A stretch of DNA of 5,510 nucleotides from Bacillota bacterium. Its GTDB lineage: Bacteria > Bacillota > Dethiobacteria > DTU022. Below are positions 5,336-5,510 of this stretch, piece by piece. The stretch covers positions 1 to 5,510 of the forward strand of contig JAAZIG010000187.1 in the NCBI GenBank assembly GCA_012510325.1, given 5' to 3'. The notes below the pieces were generated by a model, which worked only from the letters and a program-made list of their open reading frames with translations, did not search any database and was not told the DNA's origin. Every line of letters begins with the position of its first letter. The first letter of the stretch is position 1. The position numbers were made by a program, and so were the translations under genes.

Positions 5336-5510
5336 TTAGGTGGCATAATTAGCACCATACCGTTTAATTTTCTGCGTCGTGGTTTTTTCGAGTTCATTCC
5401 ACAAAATTTCAACAGCATGAATCTTTTTATAAGCCGGAAGCTTTTCGTTAACGCGCTCGACGGCAGCTTGGACCAACTTGGATACATCTTTTTTTGATGG
5501 CATCTTGTTC
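5336..5510 (-). CDS. AMP-binding acyl-CoA ligase (long-chain type), C-terminal end only
   Basis: The last 57 codons of a gene entering from the right edge are visible, ending at TAA (5336-5338). The frame is open to the edge. The residues VNEKLPAYKKIHAVEIL (20-36 of the visible part) followed by EKTTTQKIKRY (41-51) are the characteristic ending of ANL-superfamily fatty-acyl-CoA synthetases. Lys47 of the visible part would be the conserved A10-motif lysine that contacts the adenylate (family pattern PKTxxGKIxR, here with Gln for Gly). Such enzymes activate carboxylic acids with ATP and CoA through an acyl-adenylate. The protein ends seven residues after KIKR, as is usual. An in-frame ATG at 5503 would give a 55-residue peptide, but the similarity makes a truncated view of a long gene far more likely. 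Substrate and full length cannot be judged. Confidence 0.8.
   Translation of the reverse strand, partial: NKMPSKKDVSKLVQAAVERVNEKLPAYKKIHAVEILWNELEKTTTQKIKRYGANYAT

Noticed and set aside
5282..5497. 71-codon plus-strand frame at the right edge
   Set aside because: It is antisense to the acyl-CoA ligase C-terminus, which has clear family motifs.

Overview
The window holds three complete protein genes and two genes cut by its edges. The organism looks like a mid-to-high-GC anaerobic Gram-negative bacterium, possibly of the Desulfobacterota (former Deltaproteobacteria, syntrophic or sulfate/metal-reducing types). This rests on a Cat1/4-hydroxybutyrate-type CoA-transferase, a fatty-acyl-CoA ligase tail and dispersed REP-like repeats. 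It is an inference of low to moderate confidence, because no rRNA or other marker gene is present.

Layout. 1-1191 (minus): acetyl-CoA hydrolase/transferase family CoA-transferase, its C-terminus cut by the left edge. 1192-1466: divergent control region with a 9-bp AT-rich inverted repeat in the tal leader and a C9 tract. 1467-2114 (plus): small (TalC-type) transaldolase. 2115-2737: 623 bases without a gene. They hold an 11-bp GC-rich hairpin where tal and the MscS gene converge, a REP-like GGGAC/GTCCC hairpin, and a dispersed repeat in three direct copies and one inverted copy. 2738-3811 (minus): MscS-family mechanosensitive channel. 3950-4786 (minus): a protein resembling the tocopherol cyclase family, in DNA visibly richer in A+T than its neighbours. 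4787-5335: 549 bases without a convincing gene, but with two terminator-like hairpins. 5336-5510 (minus): the C-terminal end of an AMP-binding acyl-CoA ligase entering from the right edge.

How the genes relate. The two edge genes both belong to acyl-CoA metabolism. Transaldolase belongs to the pentose phosphate pathway and MscS to osmotic protection. There is no obvious shared operon. The MscS, cyclase-like and ligase genes lie on the same strand but are separated by 138 and 549 bases, with a probable terminator behind the ligase.

Most worth a second look: an aspartate where the CoA-transferase family carries its catalytic glutamate; the AT-rich cyclase-like gene with its unusual flank; and the repeat cluster between the convergent genes. 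I found no CRISPR array, no tRNA or rRNA, no transposase and no clearly new multi-gene system.
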